DNA from: Microbacterium sp. LCT-H2
GTDB lineage: Bacteria; Actinomycetota; Actinomycetes; Actinomycetales; Microbacteriaceae
Length of the DNA stretch: 64,000 nucleotides
Direction: 5' to 3'
Assembly: GCF_001866135.1 (NCBI RefSeq)
Contig: NZ_MODW01000001.1
Span: forward strand, 62,001-126,000
The notes below the pieces were generated by a model. The model did no database searches. It worked only from the letters and a program-made list of their open reading frames with translations, and was not told the origin of the DNA. Position numbers and translations under genes: made by a program. Below, in pieces: positions 34,867 to 44,741 of the stretch (position 1 is its first letter; the number at the start of each line of letters is the position of its first letter).

Positions 34867-36678
34867 TCAGACGAGCGTCTCCTGCCAGGCTGCGTGCAGC
34901 TGGGCGAACTTCCCGGTTCCGCCGATCAGGGCGGCCGGGGTGTCGTCCTCGATGATCCGGCCGTGCTCCATCACGAGCACGCGATCCGCGATCGCCACCG
35001 TCGACAGCCGGTGCGCGATGATGATCGCCGTCCGGTCGGCCAGCAGCGTCTGCAGTGCGTCCTGGATCAGCCGCTCGGACGGGATGTCCAGCGAGGCCGT
35101 CGCCTCGTCGAGGATCAGCACCGCCGGGTCGGCGAGGAAGGCACGGGCGAACGAGATGAGCTGTCGCTGCCCAGCCGAGACCCGACCACCGCGCTTGTTC
35201 ACGTCGGTGTCGTAGCCGTCCGGCAGGGCCGAGATGAACGCGTCGGCGCCCACCGCCCGCGCCGCCTCGCGGATCTCGTCCAGCGTCGCATCCGGGCGCC
35301 CGAGCGCGATGTTGTCGGCGACGGTTCCGCTGAACAGGTACGCCTCCTGCGTGACCATGACGATCGCACGGCGGAGATCCTTCGGGTGCAGCGACCGCAG
35401 ATCGACGCCGTCGAGGGTCACCGTCCCCGCGGACGGGTCGTAGAACCGCGAGATGAGCTTGGCCAGCGTGGACTTGCCCGCTCCCGTCGTCCCGACCAGC
35501 GCGATCGTCTGCCCGGCGGGGATGTCGAGCGAGAAGTTCGGCAGGATCGTCGTGTCCTCGTTGTACGCGAAGGTGACCTCGTCGAAGCGGATGTGCCCCC
35601 GGGACTCCCAGAGGTCCACCGGCTTCTCGGGGTCCGGCACCGTCGGCACCTCCTCCAGGACGCCCGACACCTTCTCCAGCGCCGCGGTGGCGGACTGGTA
35701 GGAGTTCAGGAACATCGCGATCTCCTGCATCGGAGCGAAGAAGTTGCGGACGTACAGCACGGCGGACAGCAGCACGCCGACCGTCAGCGCTCCTTCCGAG
35801 ACCCGGATGCCGCCCCACAGCACGACGACGCCGAGCACGAGCGCCGCGACGCCCATGAGGCCCGGCTCGAACGTGCCGAACAACAGCATCGAGCGGCGGT
35901 TCACGTCGCGGTACTCGCCGGCCACGCCCTGGAAGGCCTCGTCGTTGCGCGGCTCCTTCCGGAAGGCCTTGACCGCGCGGATGCCCGTCATGGTCTCCAC
36001 GAACTGGACGATCACCTTCGCGCTGATCACCCGGGACTCGCGGTACACGAGCTGCGAGCGCGAGTAGAACCAGCGCATGAGGAAGAACAGCGGCACGCCG
36101 CCGATCGCGAGGATCAGACCGGACTGCCAGTCCCACACGCACAGCGCGATGAAGGTGAAGACACCGAAGAGCACGCCGGAGACGAGCTCGTTCAGGCCGC
36201 CGTCGAGGAGCTCCTTGATGGAGTCCAGGTCGCTCGTCTGGCGCGAGATGATCCGCCCCGAGGTGTACGACTCGTGGAACTCCAGGCTCAGACGCTGGGT
36301 GTGCAGGAAGATGCGCTTGCGCAGGTCCAGCAGGACGGCCTGGGTCAGCTTCGCCGCGATGATGACGTACCAGGCGATGAGCACGGCGGCGAGAGCACCC
36401 GCGAGCAGGTAGATCCCGCCGACGACGAACGTCGGCATCCAGTCGGCGTCGTCGAGCACCGCGGGGAGCGCCCGATCGAGGCCGATGCTGATGAGGATCG
36501 GTCCGGCCACCTGCAGCGCCGTCGAGATCACGAGCACCGTCGCGGCGAGCACGATCTGCGGCTTGAGCGGACGCACGAGCGAGCCGAGCAGCCGCAGCGA
36601 GCGGCGGCGGATCGCCCTGCTCTCCTCCGTGGTGAGGCGGGAGCGGTCCTCGTCCTGGGTTCCGGTGAGGGAGCTCAT
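34867..36678 (-). CDS. ABC exporter half-transporter, canonical-ATPase subunit
   Basis: A 603-residue half-transporter: six membrane helices (about 30-320) and a nucleotide-binding domain (about 350-590). Walker A is [10 protein letters not shown], Walker B with catalytic glutamate is [13 protein letters not shown], and the signature is the unusual VSAGQ instead of LSGGQ. Its partner upstream has the reverse pattern, so the two should form a heterodimer like BmrCD or TM287/288. In such pairs the degenerate site uses this subunit's signature. The substrate is unknown; drugs or lipids are typical. The start overlaps the partner's stop by 4 nt. Confidence 0.92.
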   Translation of the reverse strand: MSSLTGTQDEDRSRLTTEESRAIRRRSLRLLGSLVRPLKPQIVLAATVLVISTALQVAGPILISIGLDRALPAVLDDADWMPTFVVGGIYLLAGALAAVLIAWYVIIAAKLTQAVLLDLRKRIFLHTQRLSLEFHESYTSGRIISRQTSDLDSIKELLDGGLNELVSGVLFGVFTFIALCVWDWQSGLILAIGGVPLFFLMRWFYSRSQLVYRESRVISAKVIVQFVETMTGIRAVKAFRKEPRNDEAFQGVAGEYRDVNRRSMLLFGTFEPGLMGVAALVLGVVVLWGGIRVSEGALTVGVLLSAVLYVRNFFAPMQEIAMFLNSYQSATAALEKVSGVLEEVPTVPDPEKPVDLWESRGHIRFDEVTFAYNEDTTILPNFSLDIPAGQTIALVGTTGAGKSTLAKLISRFYDPSAGTVTLDGVDLRSLHPKDLRRAIVMVTQEAYLFSGTVADNIALGRPDATLDEIREAARAVGADAFISALPDGYDTDVNKRGGRVSAGQRQLISFARAFLADPAVLILDEATASLDIPSERLIQDALQTLLADRTAIIIAHRLSTVAIADRVLVMEHGRIIEDDTPAALIGGTGKFAQLHAAWQETLV

Positions 36679-38621
36679 CGCTGCACCTCCTCTCCTGCGA
36701 ATCGGGGGGCGCCTCCCGGCGCCTCGTCATCGGCCTCCTCGCGGATGCCGTCCTGCACGGTCTCGTGGATCTCGGCCTGCTCGTCGCGGATGATCGGGAT
36801 GGCTCCGGTGCGGGCGGCCTCCTCCGCCTCCAGGCTGGAGATGACGTGACGGTAGTGCCGACTCGTCTTCAGCAGCTCGGCGTGCGTGCCGACGGCGGTG
36901 ATCCGGCCGTCCTCCAGCAGCGCCACACGGTCGGCGAGGGCCACGGTGGACGGACGGTGCGCGACGATCATCGCGGTGGTGTCGGCGAGCACGTGCCGCA
37001 GCGCCTCCTCCACGAGCGCCTCGGTGTCGACGTCCAGCGCCGACAGCGGGTCGTCGAGGACGAGCACCCGGGGGTTGGCTGCCACGGCGCGGGCCAGGGC
37101 GAGCCGCTGGCGCTGTCCGCCGGACAGGCTCAGTCCCTCCTCGCCGATCACCGTCTCGACGCCCTCGGGGAGCGTGTCCACGAAGGCGGCCTGCGCCACG
37201 TCGAGCGCCTCGCGCAGGACGCGCTCGGCCTCGGGGCTGTGCACGTCGAGGTCGGCGCGGCCGAGCAGGACGTTTTCGCGGACCGAGGCCGAGAAGAGCG
37301 TCGCGTCCTCGAACGCCATCGCGATGTGCTCCCGGAGCTCGGCGAGCGTCAGGTCCCGCACATCGACGCCGTCGAGCGTGACCCGCCCTCCCGTCACGTC
37401 GTACAGCCGCGTCGGCAGGGTCGTCAGCGTCGTCTTGCCGCTGCCGGTGAGACCCACGAGCGCCATGGTCTCGCCCGGACGCAGCACGAGGTCGATCCCG
37501 TCGAGCAGGTCCCGCTCGTCGGGCGCCGCATCCTGGTAGCGGAAGTGCGCGTTCTCGAACGCGAGCTCGCCACGCGGGTTCTCGATGTGCACCGGGTTCT
37601 CCGGATCGGTGATGGTGTTCGTCTCCGAGAAGATGTCGAAGACGCGGTCCGTCGCCGTGCGCGCGTCGAGCATGAACGAGAAGAGGAAGCCGATCGACTC
37701 GATGGGCCAGCGCAGCACGACCGCCATCGCGAAGAAGGCGAACAGCTCCGCGGACGTGATCGCGTCCTGCGAGATGAGCCAGATGCCCGACATCAGGCTG
37801 AGGCCGAACGCGATCTGCGGCATGAGGTCTAGCCAGAACCAGATCGAGGCGATGGCCCCGGCCTTGCTCATCTCGGTCTCGCGCAGCGTCTCGGCCTGCC
37901 GGCTGAAGCGGCGGAGGGCGTGCGTGCCGCGGCCGAACGCCTTGAGCACGCGGATGCCGTGCACGCTCTCCTCGACGCTCGTGGCGAGGTCGCCCGCCTG
38001 GTCCTGGCTGCGCCGGGTGAGCGCGCCGTAGCGCTTCTCGAAGAGGTACCCGCGGATCCACAGCGGGACCGCCGTCACGAGGAAGATCGTGCCCAGCAGC
38101 CAGTGCCAGCGGAACAGCAGCACCGAGCCGATGAGGATCGTCAGCACGTTCACGACGAGGAGCACGAGCCCGAAGGCGAGCCACCGGCGGATCAGGCCGA
38201 TGTCCTGCATCATGCGGCTGAGCAGCTGCCCGGACTGCCACCGGTCGTGGAACGCGACCGGCAGGGTCTGCAGGCGCGAGTAGAGCTCGGTGCGCATGCG
38301 GTACTCCACCTGCGTGGCGGGGAAGAGCACGAACTGCCGACGGAGCCACACCATGAGGGCCTCGCCGAGGCCGAGGGCGAACACGGCGAGCGCTCCCCAG
38401 ATGATCGCGTCGAGCGCTCCGGACTGCACCGGCCCGCCGATGATCTGCTCGAGCACGATGGGGATCATCAGCGCGATGAGGGCCGCCGCGAGCGCACTGG
38501 CGGCACCGCCGACGAGACGCCAGATGACCGGCTTCACGAACGGCTTGAGCCGCCACAGCGCGGCGGGCGTGGAGAGGGTGGACGAGGGGGAGGGATTCTG
38601 CGCGGAAGACGAGGAAGACAT
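36675..38621 (-). CDS. ABC exporter half-transporter, degenerate-ATPase subunit
   Basis: A 648-residue half-transporter with a Ser/Pro-rich N-terminus, six membrane helices (about 30-330) and an ATPase domain (about 365-600). Walker A is [10 protein letters not shown], the signature is canonical [14 protein letters not shown], and Walker B reads [12 protein letters not shown]. The catalytic glutamate is thus aspartate. This is the hallmark of the non-catalytic half of heterodimeric exporters. GAGAGAC precedes the ATG. A promoter and a 21-residue leader ORF lie upstream, which suggests translation-dependent induction, perhaps by a ribosome-targeting drug (inference). Confidence 0.92.
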   Translation of the reverse strand: MSSSSSAQNPSPSSTLSTPAALWRLKPFVKPVIWRLVGGAASALAAALIALMIPIVLEQIIGGPVQSGALDAIIWGALAVFALGLGEALMVWLRRQFVLFPATQVEYRMRTELYSRLQTLPVAFHDRWQSGQLLSRMMQDIGLIRRWLAFGLVLLVVNVLTILIGSVLLFRWHWLLGTIFLVTAVPLWIRGYLFEKRYGALTRRSQDQAGDLATSVEESVHGIRVLKAFGRGTHALRRFSRQAETLRETEMSKAGAIASIWFWLDLMPQIAFGLSLMSGIWLISQDAITSAELFAFFAMAVVLRWPIESIGFLFSFMLDARTATDRVFDIFSETNTITDPENPVHIENPRGELAFENAHFRYQDAAPDERDLLDGIDLVLRPGETMALVGLTGSGKTTLTTLPTRLYDVTGGRVTLDGVDVRDLTLAELREHIAMAFEDATLFSASVRENVLLGRADLDVHSPEAERVLREALDVAQAAFVDTLPEGVETVIGEEGLSLSGGQRQRLALARAVAANPRVLVLDDPLSALDVDTEALVEEALRHVLADTTAMIVAHRPSTVALADRVALLEDGRITAVGTHAELLKTSRHYRHVISSLEAEEAARTGAIPIIRDEQAEIHETVQDGIREEADDEAPGGAPRFAGEEVQR

Positions 38622-38717
38622 GTCTCTCAGAGGAGTCGAAGGGGAGAAGAGCGGGGGAACGGATGCGAGAGCGAGCTCACGGAGCCCGGCATCCGGTGCA
38701 GAAGAGGGGCGGAGGCT

Positions 38718-38783
38718 CTAGGAGAGCGGGCGCGCCGGGGTCGAGCCGAGGGTGGCGATCCGCGCGGTGGCGATCGTGGTCAT
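38718..38783 (-). CDS. 21-residue leader peptide upstream of ABC exporter
   Basis: The short ORF MTTIATARIATLGSTPARPL-S has a near-perfect Shine-Dalgarno (GAGGAGG) 5 nt before its ATG. It lies 96 nt upstream of the exporter start within the predicted leader RNA. Leaders of this kind control some drug-efflux and resistance genes through ribosome stalling. No homologue is recognised and no terminator-like alternative fold is obvious between it and the exporter. It is too short for codon statistics. Confidence 0.55.
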   Translation of the reverse strand: MTTIATARIATLGSTPARPLS

Positions 38784-38839
38784 GGTGTCCTCCTCAAGGG
38801 CTCGGCGAGGTCGTCCGGTTGGCGCGACAGCCCATCAGC

Positions 38840-38875
38840 CTATTCCTGTGAACGAGCTGAGCGCAAGGGGAATTC
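38840..38875 (-). promoter_or_regulatory. Promoter of the ABC exporter operon
   Basis: On the minus strand TTGCGC and TAGGCT are separated by 18 bp and lie about 60-90 bp before the leader ORF. TAGGCT is the same -10 hexamer seen at other genes here. Confidence 0.6.
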
Positions 38876-38884
38876 CCGGGACGG

Positions 38885-38918
38885 CGAAGAGCCCGCCCCG
38901 TTCGGGGCGGGCTCTTCG
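38885..38918 (-). terminator. Terminator after ogt
   Basis: A perfect 15-bp stem CGAAGAGCCCGCCCC with its complement and a GTTC loop lies 10 bp past the ogt stop codon. Confidence 0.82.
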
Positions 38919-38928
38919 GGTCGAGCGG

Positions 38929-39426
38929 TCAGCGGGCGGCGCGTTCGCGCGCCAGAAGACTCTCCTTCACGGGCAGCCCCCAGGCGAAGCCGCCGAGGGA
39001 GCCGTCCGTGCGGAGCACCCGATGGCAGGGCACGAACAGGGCCGGGGCGTTTCGCGCGCAGATCGACGCCGCCGCCCGCACCGCCTGGGGATTGCCGAGT
39101 CGGGCCGCGAAGCCCGTGTAGGTCAGGGACTCCCCCGGCGCGATGGTGCGCAGCGCCGCCCAGCCGGCGAGCTGGAGGGCGGTGCCCGTCTGCGCGACCG
39201 CGACCGCGTCGATCGCCGCGACGTCGCCCGCGTAGTACGCGCGGACAGCGCCCGCCGCGTCCGTCTCGGCCTCGCGCACGGCGTCGGGGCGGACCCGGGC
39301 GGGCAGCCGGCCGAGGATGGCCTCCACGTCGTCCGTCCAGCCGGACACGAGCACCCGCTGGCGCTCGTCGGCGAGGATCGTGAAGGGACCGTCGGCGGTC
39401 TCGAGGGTCTGGATGAGAGCGGTCAT
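38929..39426 (-). CDS. ogt: Methylated-DNA-protein-cysteine methyltransferase
   Basis: A 165-residue O6-alkylguanine-DNA alkyltransferase. The suicide active-site motif PCHRVLR is present ([20 protein letters not shown]), with the upstream helix-turn-helix region [20 protein letters not shown]. It moves the alkyl group from guanine O6 to its own cysteine. The ATG at 39426 overlaps the ada-alkA stop (ATGA), so both are made from one mRNA. It supplies the methyltransferase activity that the neighbouring Ada-AlkA fusion lacks. Confidence 0.95.
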   Translation of the reverse strand: MTALIQTLETADGPFTILADERQRVLVSGWTDDVEAILGRLPARVRPDAVREAETDAAGAVRAYYAGDVAAIDAVAVAQTGTALQLAGWAALRTIAPGESLTYTGFAARLGNPQAVRAAASICARNAPALFVPCHRVLRTDGSLGGFAWGLPVKESLLARERAAR

Positions 39427-40940
39427 GGGGTCTCCTCGGTGTCGGATGGGATGCCGTGGGTTGGCCGGACGGCGGATCTGCGCCGCGGTCCGGCAGGACG
39501 GATCGGTGCGGCACGCCACAGGTGCGCGCTGAGATAGCTCCGCCACGGTGCGGTGCGCTCCGCCCAGGCGGTGAGGGACTTCGGTTCGGCGGGCAGCCCA
39601 GACGCGGCAGCACCGGCGCGGAGGGCCACGTCGCCGGGGAGCAGCACGTCCGGATCGCCGAGCACCCGCATCCACACGTAGTCGGCGGTCCAAGGTCCGA
39701 TGCCGGGCATCGCGAGGAGGGCGGCGCGCTGCGTGGGGCCGTCATCGCCCACGGTGAGAGTCAGACTCCCGTCCGCCAGAGCGGCGGCGGCTCCCGTGAC
39801 GGCGCGGATCCGGGCGGCGGGCCCCCGCAGCACCTCGGCGCCGTGGGCCGCGATGGCTGACATCGTCGGGAACAGAAGGCCGTCGGGGGTCCGCTCCCCC
39901 AGCGCGTCGGTGAGGGCGGTCAGCGCCGTACGGGCGGCGACGACCGTGATCTGCTGCCCGATCATCGCGCGGATGAGCATCTCGTGCGGATCGGCTGCCC
40001 CGGGCACGCGGATGCCGGGGGTCCGCGCCACGAGGGGGGCGAGGGGCGGGTGCGCGGCCAGGGCCTCGTCGATCGCGAGGGGGTCGGCGTCGAGGTCGAA
40101 GATGCGGCGCGCCGTGGCCACCAGCGGCGCGAGGTCGCCGAGCTGCGCGACCCGGGCCCGCAGGTGCAGCCGCTCCGTCTCCTCCTGACGCACCTCGAAC
40201 CACGCGGGGCCGCCCGGCATCCGGAGGCGGCGGGAGAACGAGGTCGCCGTGGCCTCCTCGACCCCCGTCACGGCTCGCGCGGCCATCCACGCGAAGACTC
40301 CGGCCGCATCCAGGGGGCCCCGGTACGGCAGGACGAGGTCGATCGTTCCGGGTACGGCCGCGGAGGGCGTGCGGCGGCGGGCACGCAGCTCCCCCGGCGT
40401 GAGACCGAAGACCTCGCGGATCGTGTCGTTGCCCTGGCGGATGCTGTGGAACCCGGCGGCGAAGGCGACATCGGCGATGGGCATGTCGGTTCCCACGAGC
40501 AGCATGCGGGCGGTGTGGGCGCGGTGCGCTCTCGCGAGTGCGAGCGGTCCGGCGCCGAGCTCGGTCGTCAGCAGTCGCGTGAGATGACGGCTCGAGTAAC
40601 CGAGCCGCGACGCGAGTCCTGGCACGCCCTCGCGCTCGACCACGCCGGACGCGATCAGCCGCATGGCCCGGGCCGCGGTGTCTCCGCGGACGTCCCACGC
40701 GGGCGACCCGGGGGCGGCCTCCGGCAGGCAGCGCTTGCATGCGCGATACCCCGCCTCATGCGCCGCGGCACTCGTCGGATAGAACGTGACGTTCTGCGGC
40801 TTGGGGGTGCGCGCGGGGCAGCTCGGACGGCAGTAGATCCCGGTCGAGCGCACGGCGGTGACGAACTGCCCGTCGAAGCGGGTGTCCCGAGCGCTGATCG
40901 CCCGGTAGCGCTCGTCGAAGGAGTAGCTCACGTCCTCCAC
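39423..40940 (-). CDS. Ada-AlkA fusion: adaptive response regulator and 3-methyladenine glycosylase
   Basis: A 505-residue three-part protein. Residues about 10-80 are the Ada zinc domain ([20 protein letters not shown] ... CKRCLPE), whose cysteine accepts methyl groups from phosphotriesters. Residues about 90-190 form an AraC-type DNA-binding domain ([38 protein letters not shown]). Residues about 200-490 are AlkA, with the helix-hairpin-helix [18 protein letters not shown] and the likely catalytic aspartate in LLPGDVALR. It senses methylation damage and removes alkylated bases. GTG start. It is the first gene of a two-gene operon with ogt. Confidence 0.94.
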   Translation of the reverse strand: MEDVSYSFDERYRAISARDTRFDGQFVTAVRSTGIYCRPSCPARTPKPQNVTFYPTSAAAHEAGYRACKRCLPEAAPGSPAWDVRGDTAARAMRLIASGVVEREGVPGLASRLGYSSRHLTRLLTTELGAGPLALARAHRAHTARMLLVGTDMPIADVAFAAGFHSIRQGNDTIREVFGLTPGELRARRRTPSAAVPGTIDLVLPYRGPLDAAGVFAWMAARAVTGVEEATATSFSRRLRMPGGPAWFEVRQEETERLHLRARVAQLGDLAPLVATARRIFDLDADPLAIDEALAAHPPLAPLVARTPGIRVPGAADPHEMLIRAMIGQQITVVAARTALTALTDALGERTPDGLLFPTMSAIAAHGAEVLRGPAARIRAVTGAAAALADGSLTLTVGDDGPTQRAALLAMPGIGPWTADYVWMRVLGDPDVLLPGDVALRAGAAASGLPAEPKSLTAWAERTAPWRSYLSAHLWRAAPIRPAGPRRRSAVRPTHGIPSDTEETP

Positions 40941-40997
40941 TCTCTCACCCCCGCACGGCTACGGCTGGCGGAAATCGGACATCGCGGTTCCCTCCTC

Positions 40998-41073
40998 GAG
41001 ACCCCGCCTGCGCGCCGAGGCCCCGGCGTGCAGACGTGCGCACGCCGGGGCCTCGGCAGAAGACCGGGGTCTC
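40998..41073 (-). terminator. Double-arm terminator after purH
   Basis: An 18-bp perfect stem (41014-41031 with 41040-41057, core GCCGAGGCCCCGGCGTGC) is nested in outer arms GAGACCCC (40998-41005) and GGGGTCTC (41066-41073). It lies directly after the purH stop. Confidence 0.8.
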
Positions 41074-41075
41074 GG

Positions 41076-42683
41076 TCAGTGGAAGAAGTGGCGCTCCCCC
41101 GTGAAGAACATGGTGACGCCGGCCTTGCGCGCGGCATCGACGACCTCCTCGTCCCTCACGGAGCCACCGGGCTGCACGATCGCCGTGACACCCGCGTCGA
41201 TGAGCACCTGCGCGCCGTCCGCGAACGGGAAGAACGCGTCGGACGAGGCGACGGATCCGGCGGCACGATCTCCCGCACGCTCCACCGCGAGGCGGCACGA
41301 GTCGACGCGGTTGACCTGGCCCATGCCGACGCCGACCGTCGCGTTGTCCTTCGCCAGCACGATCGCGTTCGACTTCACGGCCCGGCAGGCCTTCCACGCG
41401 AAGATCAGGTTCTCCATCTCCTCGTCGCTCGGACGCTCCCCCGACACGAGCTCCCAGTTCTTGGCGACGGAGACGATGTCGTCGGGGAAGCGGTCCGCGT
41501 CCTGGAGCAGGAGACCGCCGGACACGAGGCGCACGTCCATGCGCTCCTGCTGCCAGTCCTCGGGGAGCTGCAGCAGACGAAGGTTCTTCTTCGCCTTGAA
41601 GACCTCGAGGGCCGCGGGCTCGAACGACGGCGCGACGATGACCTCGGTGAAGATGTCCTTCAGGTTCTCGGCCATCTTGAGCGTCACGGTGCCGTTCGCG
41701 GCGATCACGCCGCCGTACGCCGACACGGGGTCGCACTCGTGGGCGCGGAGGTGCGCGCTGGCGATCGGGTCGAGGGCGTTCGGGGCCGTCGTGGCGATCC
41801 CGCAGGGGTTCGCGTGCTTGATGATGGCGACGGCGGGCTTGACCATGTCGTAGGCGGCGCGCAGGGCAGCGTCTGCGTCGACGTAGTTGTTGTACGACAT
41901 CTCCTTGCCCTGCAGCTGCGTGGCCTGGGCGATGCCGTGTCCACCCGCGCGGGTGTAGATGGCGCCGCGCTGGTGGGAGTTCTCGCCGTAGCGGAGCGTG
42001 GCGAGCCGCTCGGCCTGGATCGTCAGGTGCGCCGGGAGGTCGCCCGGGTCGTTGAGCGTGCCCTCGGCGAACCACTGCGCGACGGCCGTGTCGTAGGCCG
42101 CGGTGTGCGCGAAGGCCCGCGCCGCGAGCTCCCGCCGCTGGGCGAGCGAAGTGCCGCCCTGCGCCACAGCCGCGACGATCGCCGGGTAGGACTGCGGCGA
42201 CACGACGATCGCGACGTTGGCGTGGTTCTTCGCCGCCGCGCGCACCATGGCGGGGCCGCCGATGTCGATCTGCTCGACGACGTCGTCACCCTCGGCGCCG
42301 GAGGCCACGGTCTCCACGAACGGGTAGAGGTTGACGACGACGAGCTCGAACGGCGCGATGTCGAGGTCGGCGAGCTGCCGCTCGTGGTCCTCCAGGCGCA
42401 GGTCGGCGAGCAGCCCGCCGTGCACCTTCGGATGCAGGGTCTTGACGCGGCCGTCGAGCATCTCGGCGACACCCGTGACCGCGGCCACATCCGTCACCTC
42501 GAACCCGGCGTCGCGGATGGTGGACGCCGTCGAACCGGTCGAGACGATCTCGACGCCCGCCTCCGCGAGCGCAGCGGCGAGCACGAGCAGGTCGGTCTTG
42601 TCGCTGACCGAGACGAGAGCGCGCCGGATCGGCACGGTGTCGCGATCGCGGTAGAGCGTGGGGTCGTGGCGGGGGCCGGCCAT
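41076..42683 (-). CDS. purH: Bifunctional AICAR transformylase/IMP cyclohydrolase
   Basis: A 535-residue PurH. The N-terminal IMP cyclohydrolase domain (about 15-205) shows [30 protein letters not shown] and [16 protein letters not shown]. The C-terminal AICAR transformylase domain has [12 protein letters not shown] and [10 protein letters not shown] near its end. It performs the last two steps of IMP synthesis, using 10-formyl-THF on ZMP (AICAR). ZMP is also the ligand of the ZTP riboswitch upstream of glyA-folD. AAGGAG precedes the ATG. It follows purN by 31 bp and is probably in one operon with it. Confidence 0.97.
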   Translation of the reverse strand: MAGPRHDPTLYRDRDTVPIRRALVSVSDKTDLLVLAAALAEAGVEIVSTGSTASTIRDAGFEVTDVAAVTGVAEMLDGRVKTLHPKVHGGLLADLRLEDHERQLADLDIAPFELVVVNLYPFVETVASGAEGDDVVEQIDIGGPAMVRAAAKNHANVAIVVSPQSYPAIVAAVAQGGTSLAQRRELAARAFAHTAAYDTAVAQWFAEGTLNDPGDLPAHLTIQAERLATLRYGENSHQRGAIYTRAGGHGIAQATQLQGKEMSYNNYVDADAALRAAYDMVKPAVAIIKHANPCGIATTAPNALDPIASAHLRAHECDPVSAYGGVIAANGTVTLKMAENLKDIFTEVIVAPSFEPAALEVFKAKKNLRLLQLPEDWQQERMDVRLVSGGLLLQDADRFPDDIVSVAKNWELVSGERPSDEEMENLIFAWKACRAVKSNAIVLAKDNATVGVGMGQVNRVDSCRLAVERAGDRAAGSVASSDAFFPFADGAQVLIDAGVTAIVQPGGSVRDEEVVDAARKAGVTMFFTGERHFFH

Positions 42684-42714
42684 GATGGGCTCCTTCGTGC
42701 GGGGGCGTCGGGGG

Positions 42715-43302
42715 TCAGGGGGCGGAGGTCAGGGAGAGGTCGCCGGTCGCGATGCGCCGGACGACGTCGATGAGGAGCCGGCGCTCGACCGGCTTGATGC
42801 GCTCGTGCAGCGTGTGCTCGGTGTCGTCGGCCCGGATCGGCACGCGCTCCTGCGCGAGGACGGGGCCGGTGTCGACCCCGTCGTCCACGACGATCACACT
42901 GGCGCCGGTCTCCCGGACACCCGCGGCGAGGGCGTCGCGGACGCCGTGCGCTCCGGGGAACTCCGGGAGGTACGCGGGGTGGGTGTTGATGATCCGCGGT
43001 GCGTAGGCGGCGACGAGGGAGGACGGCAGCAGGCGCATGAGGCCGCTGAGCACCACGAGGTCCGGCGTCCAGACGGCGAGCTGACGACCGAGCTCCTCTC
43101 CCCACGCCTCGCGGCTCTCGTGCTCGTGCCATGGCACGGTGAAGCTGGGGATGCCGAACTCCTCGGCGTGGGCCAGACCGTCGGCTTCGCGATCCGCCCC
43201 CACGACGACGACCCGGGCCGGGAAATCGGGGTGACGAGCGGCCTCGAGGAGGGCGCGAAGGTTCGAGCCGGCGCCCGAGATGAGTACGGCGACCGTGAGC
43301 AC
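42715..43302 (-). CDS. purN: Phosphoribosylglycinamide formyltransferase
   Basis: A 195-residue GAR transformylase, the third step of purine synthesis, using 10-formyl-THF. Motifs: [19 protein letters not shown] near the N-terminus, LSGLMRLLP, and the active-site region [21 protein letters not shown] with Asn and His, plus the catalytic aspartate in [11 protein letters not shown]. The GTG start at 43302 is 6 nt after TAGACT, suggesting a leaderless transcript. purH follows after 31 bp. Confidence 0.97.
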   Translation of the reverse strand: MLTVAVLISGAGSNLRALLEAARHPDFPARVVVVGADREADGLAHAEEFGIPSFTVPWHEHESREAWGEELGRQLAVWTPDLVVLSGLMRLLPSSLVAAYAPRIINTHPAYLPEFPGAHGVRDALAAGVRETGASVIVVDDGVDTGPVLAQERVPIRADDTEHTLHERIKPVERRLLIDVVRRIATGDLSLTSAP

Positions 43303-43308
43303 GCGCCC

Positions 43309-43314
43309 AGTCTA
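43309..43314 (-). promoter_or_regulatory. -10 element of leaderless purN-purH transcript
   Basis: TAGACT on the minus strand, then GGGCGC (6 nt), then the GTG start codon of purN. Confidence 0.6.
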
Positions 43315-43363
43315 CCGGCGAGCCGATGACGCTCCGACCGGCGTCGCCGGGCGCCCGGAACGC

Positions 43364-44650
43364 CTAGCGGCGGTCGTCCTCAGCATGCTCCTCGGAGCCC
43401 CGTTCGGACATCTCCGCGATCCAGCGGTCGGTGCGCTCCTCCGCGAGCTCGTCGCGGTTGCGGGGCGACAGCAGGAGGATCGCCGCGCCGACGAGCACCT
43501 CCGCCCCCAGAGACACGGCGAACGGCAGGACCGCCGGACCGACGACCTCGAGTCGGCCCGGGCCCATCGAGCCGTTCGCGAAGGCGGCGGCGAGCGCGGC
43601 GACCCCGCCCGAGACCGCGGCGATCCCAACCGCGATCACCACACGCTGCAGGAGGCCGAGCGGCGTCCCCTCCCACACGAGCCGCGAGCGCACGGCCCAC
43701 CCGGCGAATGCCCCGGCGGCCACCGGGATCAGGATGACGATGAGCATCCAGATCGAGGAGTTCTCCGGCAACAGGCCGAACGCCGGGATGCCGGGCACGA
43801 CGCCGAGCTGGGTGCCGGCGGGCGACACAGCGGTCCCGGCACCGACCGCGAACCCGGGGCCGGCCAGCCACGCGGCCGCCCACACCACGAAGGTCGGCAG
43901 GTACGCGAGCTGCCCGAGGGTCAGCACGGTCGCCCCGAGGGCGTCGACCCGCGCCGCCTGGAACAGCGCGACGACCTCTCCGCCGCGCGTGAGGACCGAC
44001 AGGGCGACGGCCAGGGCGGCGGCGCCGGTCACGCCCACGAGGGCGAACGCGGCGCCCCGCACGATCGCGGCGGGCACCGGCGCCCAGTCCTCCCGGGCGT
44101 CCAGGATGTCGTGGATGCGGTCGAGCAGCCCGCCGTCGCCGTCCTCCCACGCCACCCGCACCGCGCCGCACACCGCGCCCACGAGGTACACGACCGGGGG
44201 CAGCAGGATGGCGAGAGCCAGCGGGACCTGCGCGGCCCCGAGCGCCGATGTGAGAGCGACGACCGTCGAGATCACGGCGAAGACGACGGTCCCCGAGAGC
44301 GATCCCCCCACCCAGGCCCCGGACCGAGCGGCCCGGCCCCCGGAGCGAGCGGCGAGGAGCAGGGTGAGCAGCAGGAACGCCAACGGTGTGACCGAGACGA
44401 CGAAGCGCGCTGCCTCCGCGGGGATCGCCAGAGTCACGAGCAGGGCGTCGGGGATCACGACCTCCAGCGGCACGCCGTGACCGAACTGCCACAGCGTTCC
44501 GGTGAGCGGCCACAGCGCGCCCCAGTCGGCGGTCACGCCGAAAGCGAGCGTCCACAGGAGCGTCAGCGGCGCCAGCAGCACGGCCAGACCGACGGCAGCG
44601 GTGATGGCGGCGTCGAGGGCGGCGAGGAGCGCGACGAGGAGGCGTTGCAT
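43364..44650 (-). CDS. DUF6350 multi-pass membrane protein
   Basis: A 428-residue membrane protein with roughly ten hydrophobic segments. It starts MQRLLVALLAALDAAITAAV and ends in a charged cytoplasmic tail (RNRDELAEERTDRWIAEMSE). The pattern and position next to purN-purH match the actinobacterial DUF6350 family; a cell-envelope or division role has been proposed for such proteins but is not visible here. The ATG at 44650 has AAGG nearby and TAGTCT 10 nt upstream. The purN start is about 60 bp downstream, so co-transcription is possible. Confidence 0.75.
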   Translation of the reverse strand: MQRLLVALLAALDAAITAAVGLAVLLAPLTLLWTLAFGVTADWGALWPLTGTLWQFGHGVPLEVVIPDALLVTLAIPAEAARFVVSVTPLAFLLLTLLLAARSGGRAARSGAWVGGSLSGTVVFAVISTVVALTSALGAAQVPLALAILLPPVVYLVGAVCGAVRVAWEDGDGGLLDRIHDILDAREDWAPVPAAIVRGAAFALVGVTGAAALAVALSVLTRGGEVVALFQAARVDALGATVLTLGQLAYLPTFVVWAAAWLAGPGFAVGAGTAVSPAGTQLGVVPGIPAFGLLPENSSIWMLIVILIPVAAGAFAGWAVRSRLVWEGTPLGLLQRVVIAVGIAAVSGGVAALAAAFANGSMGPGRLEVVGPAVLPFAVSLGAEVLVGAAILLLSPRNRDELAEERTDRWIAEMSERGSEEHAEDDRR

Positions 44651-44741
44651 AGCGCCTTCGAGACTACGACGAGTTCCTTCTCGGCCCCCGTGGGCGCGCG
44701 CGAGGCGGGCGACACGGTAGCGTTTCTCCGGAGGTTTCCCG

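Noticed and set aside
36727..38556. Second minus-strand ORF inside the first ABC gene
   Set aside because: Out-of-frame shadow of the half-transporter, Arg/Pro-rich with no motif.
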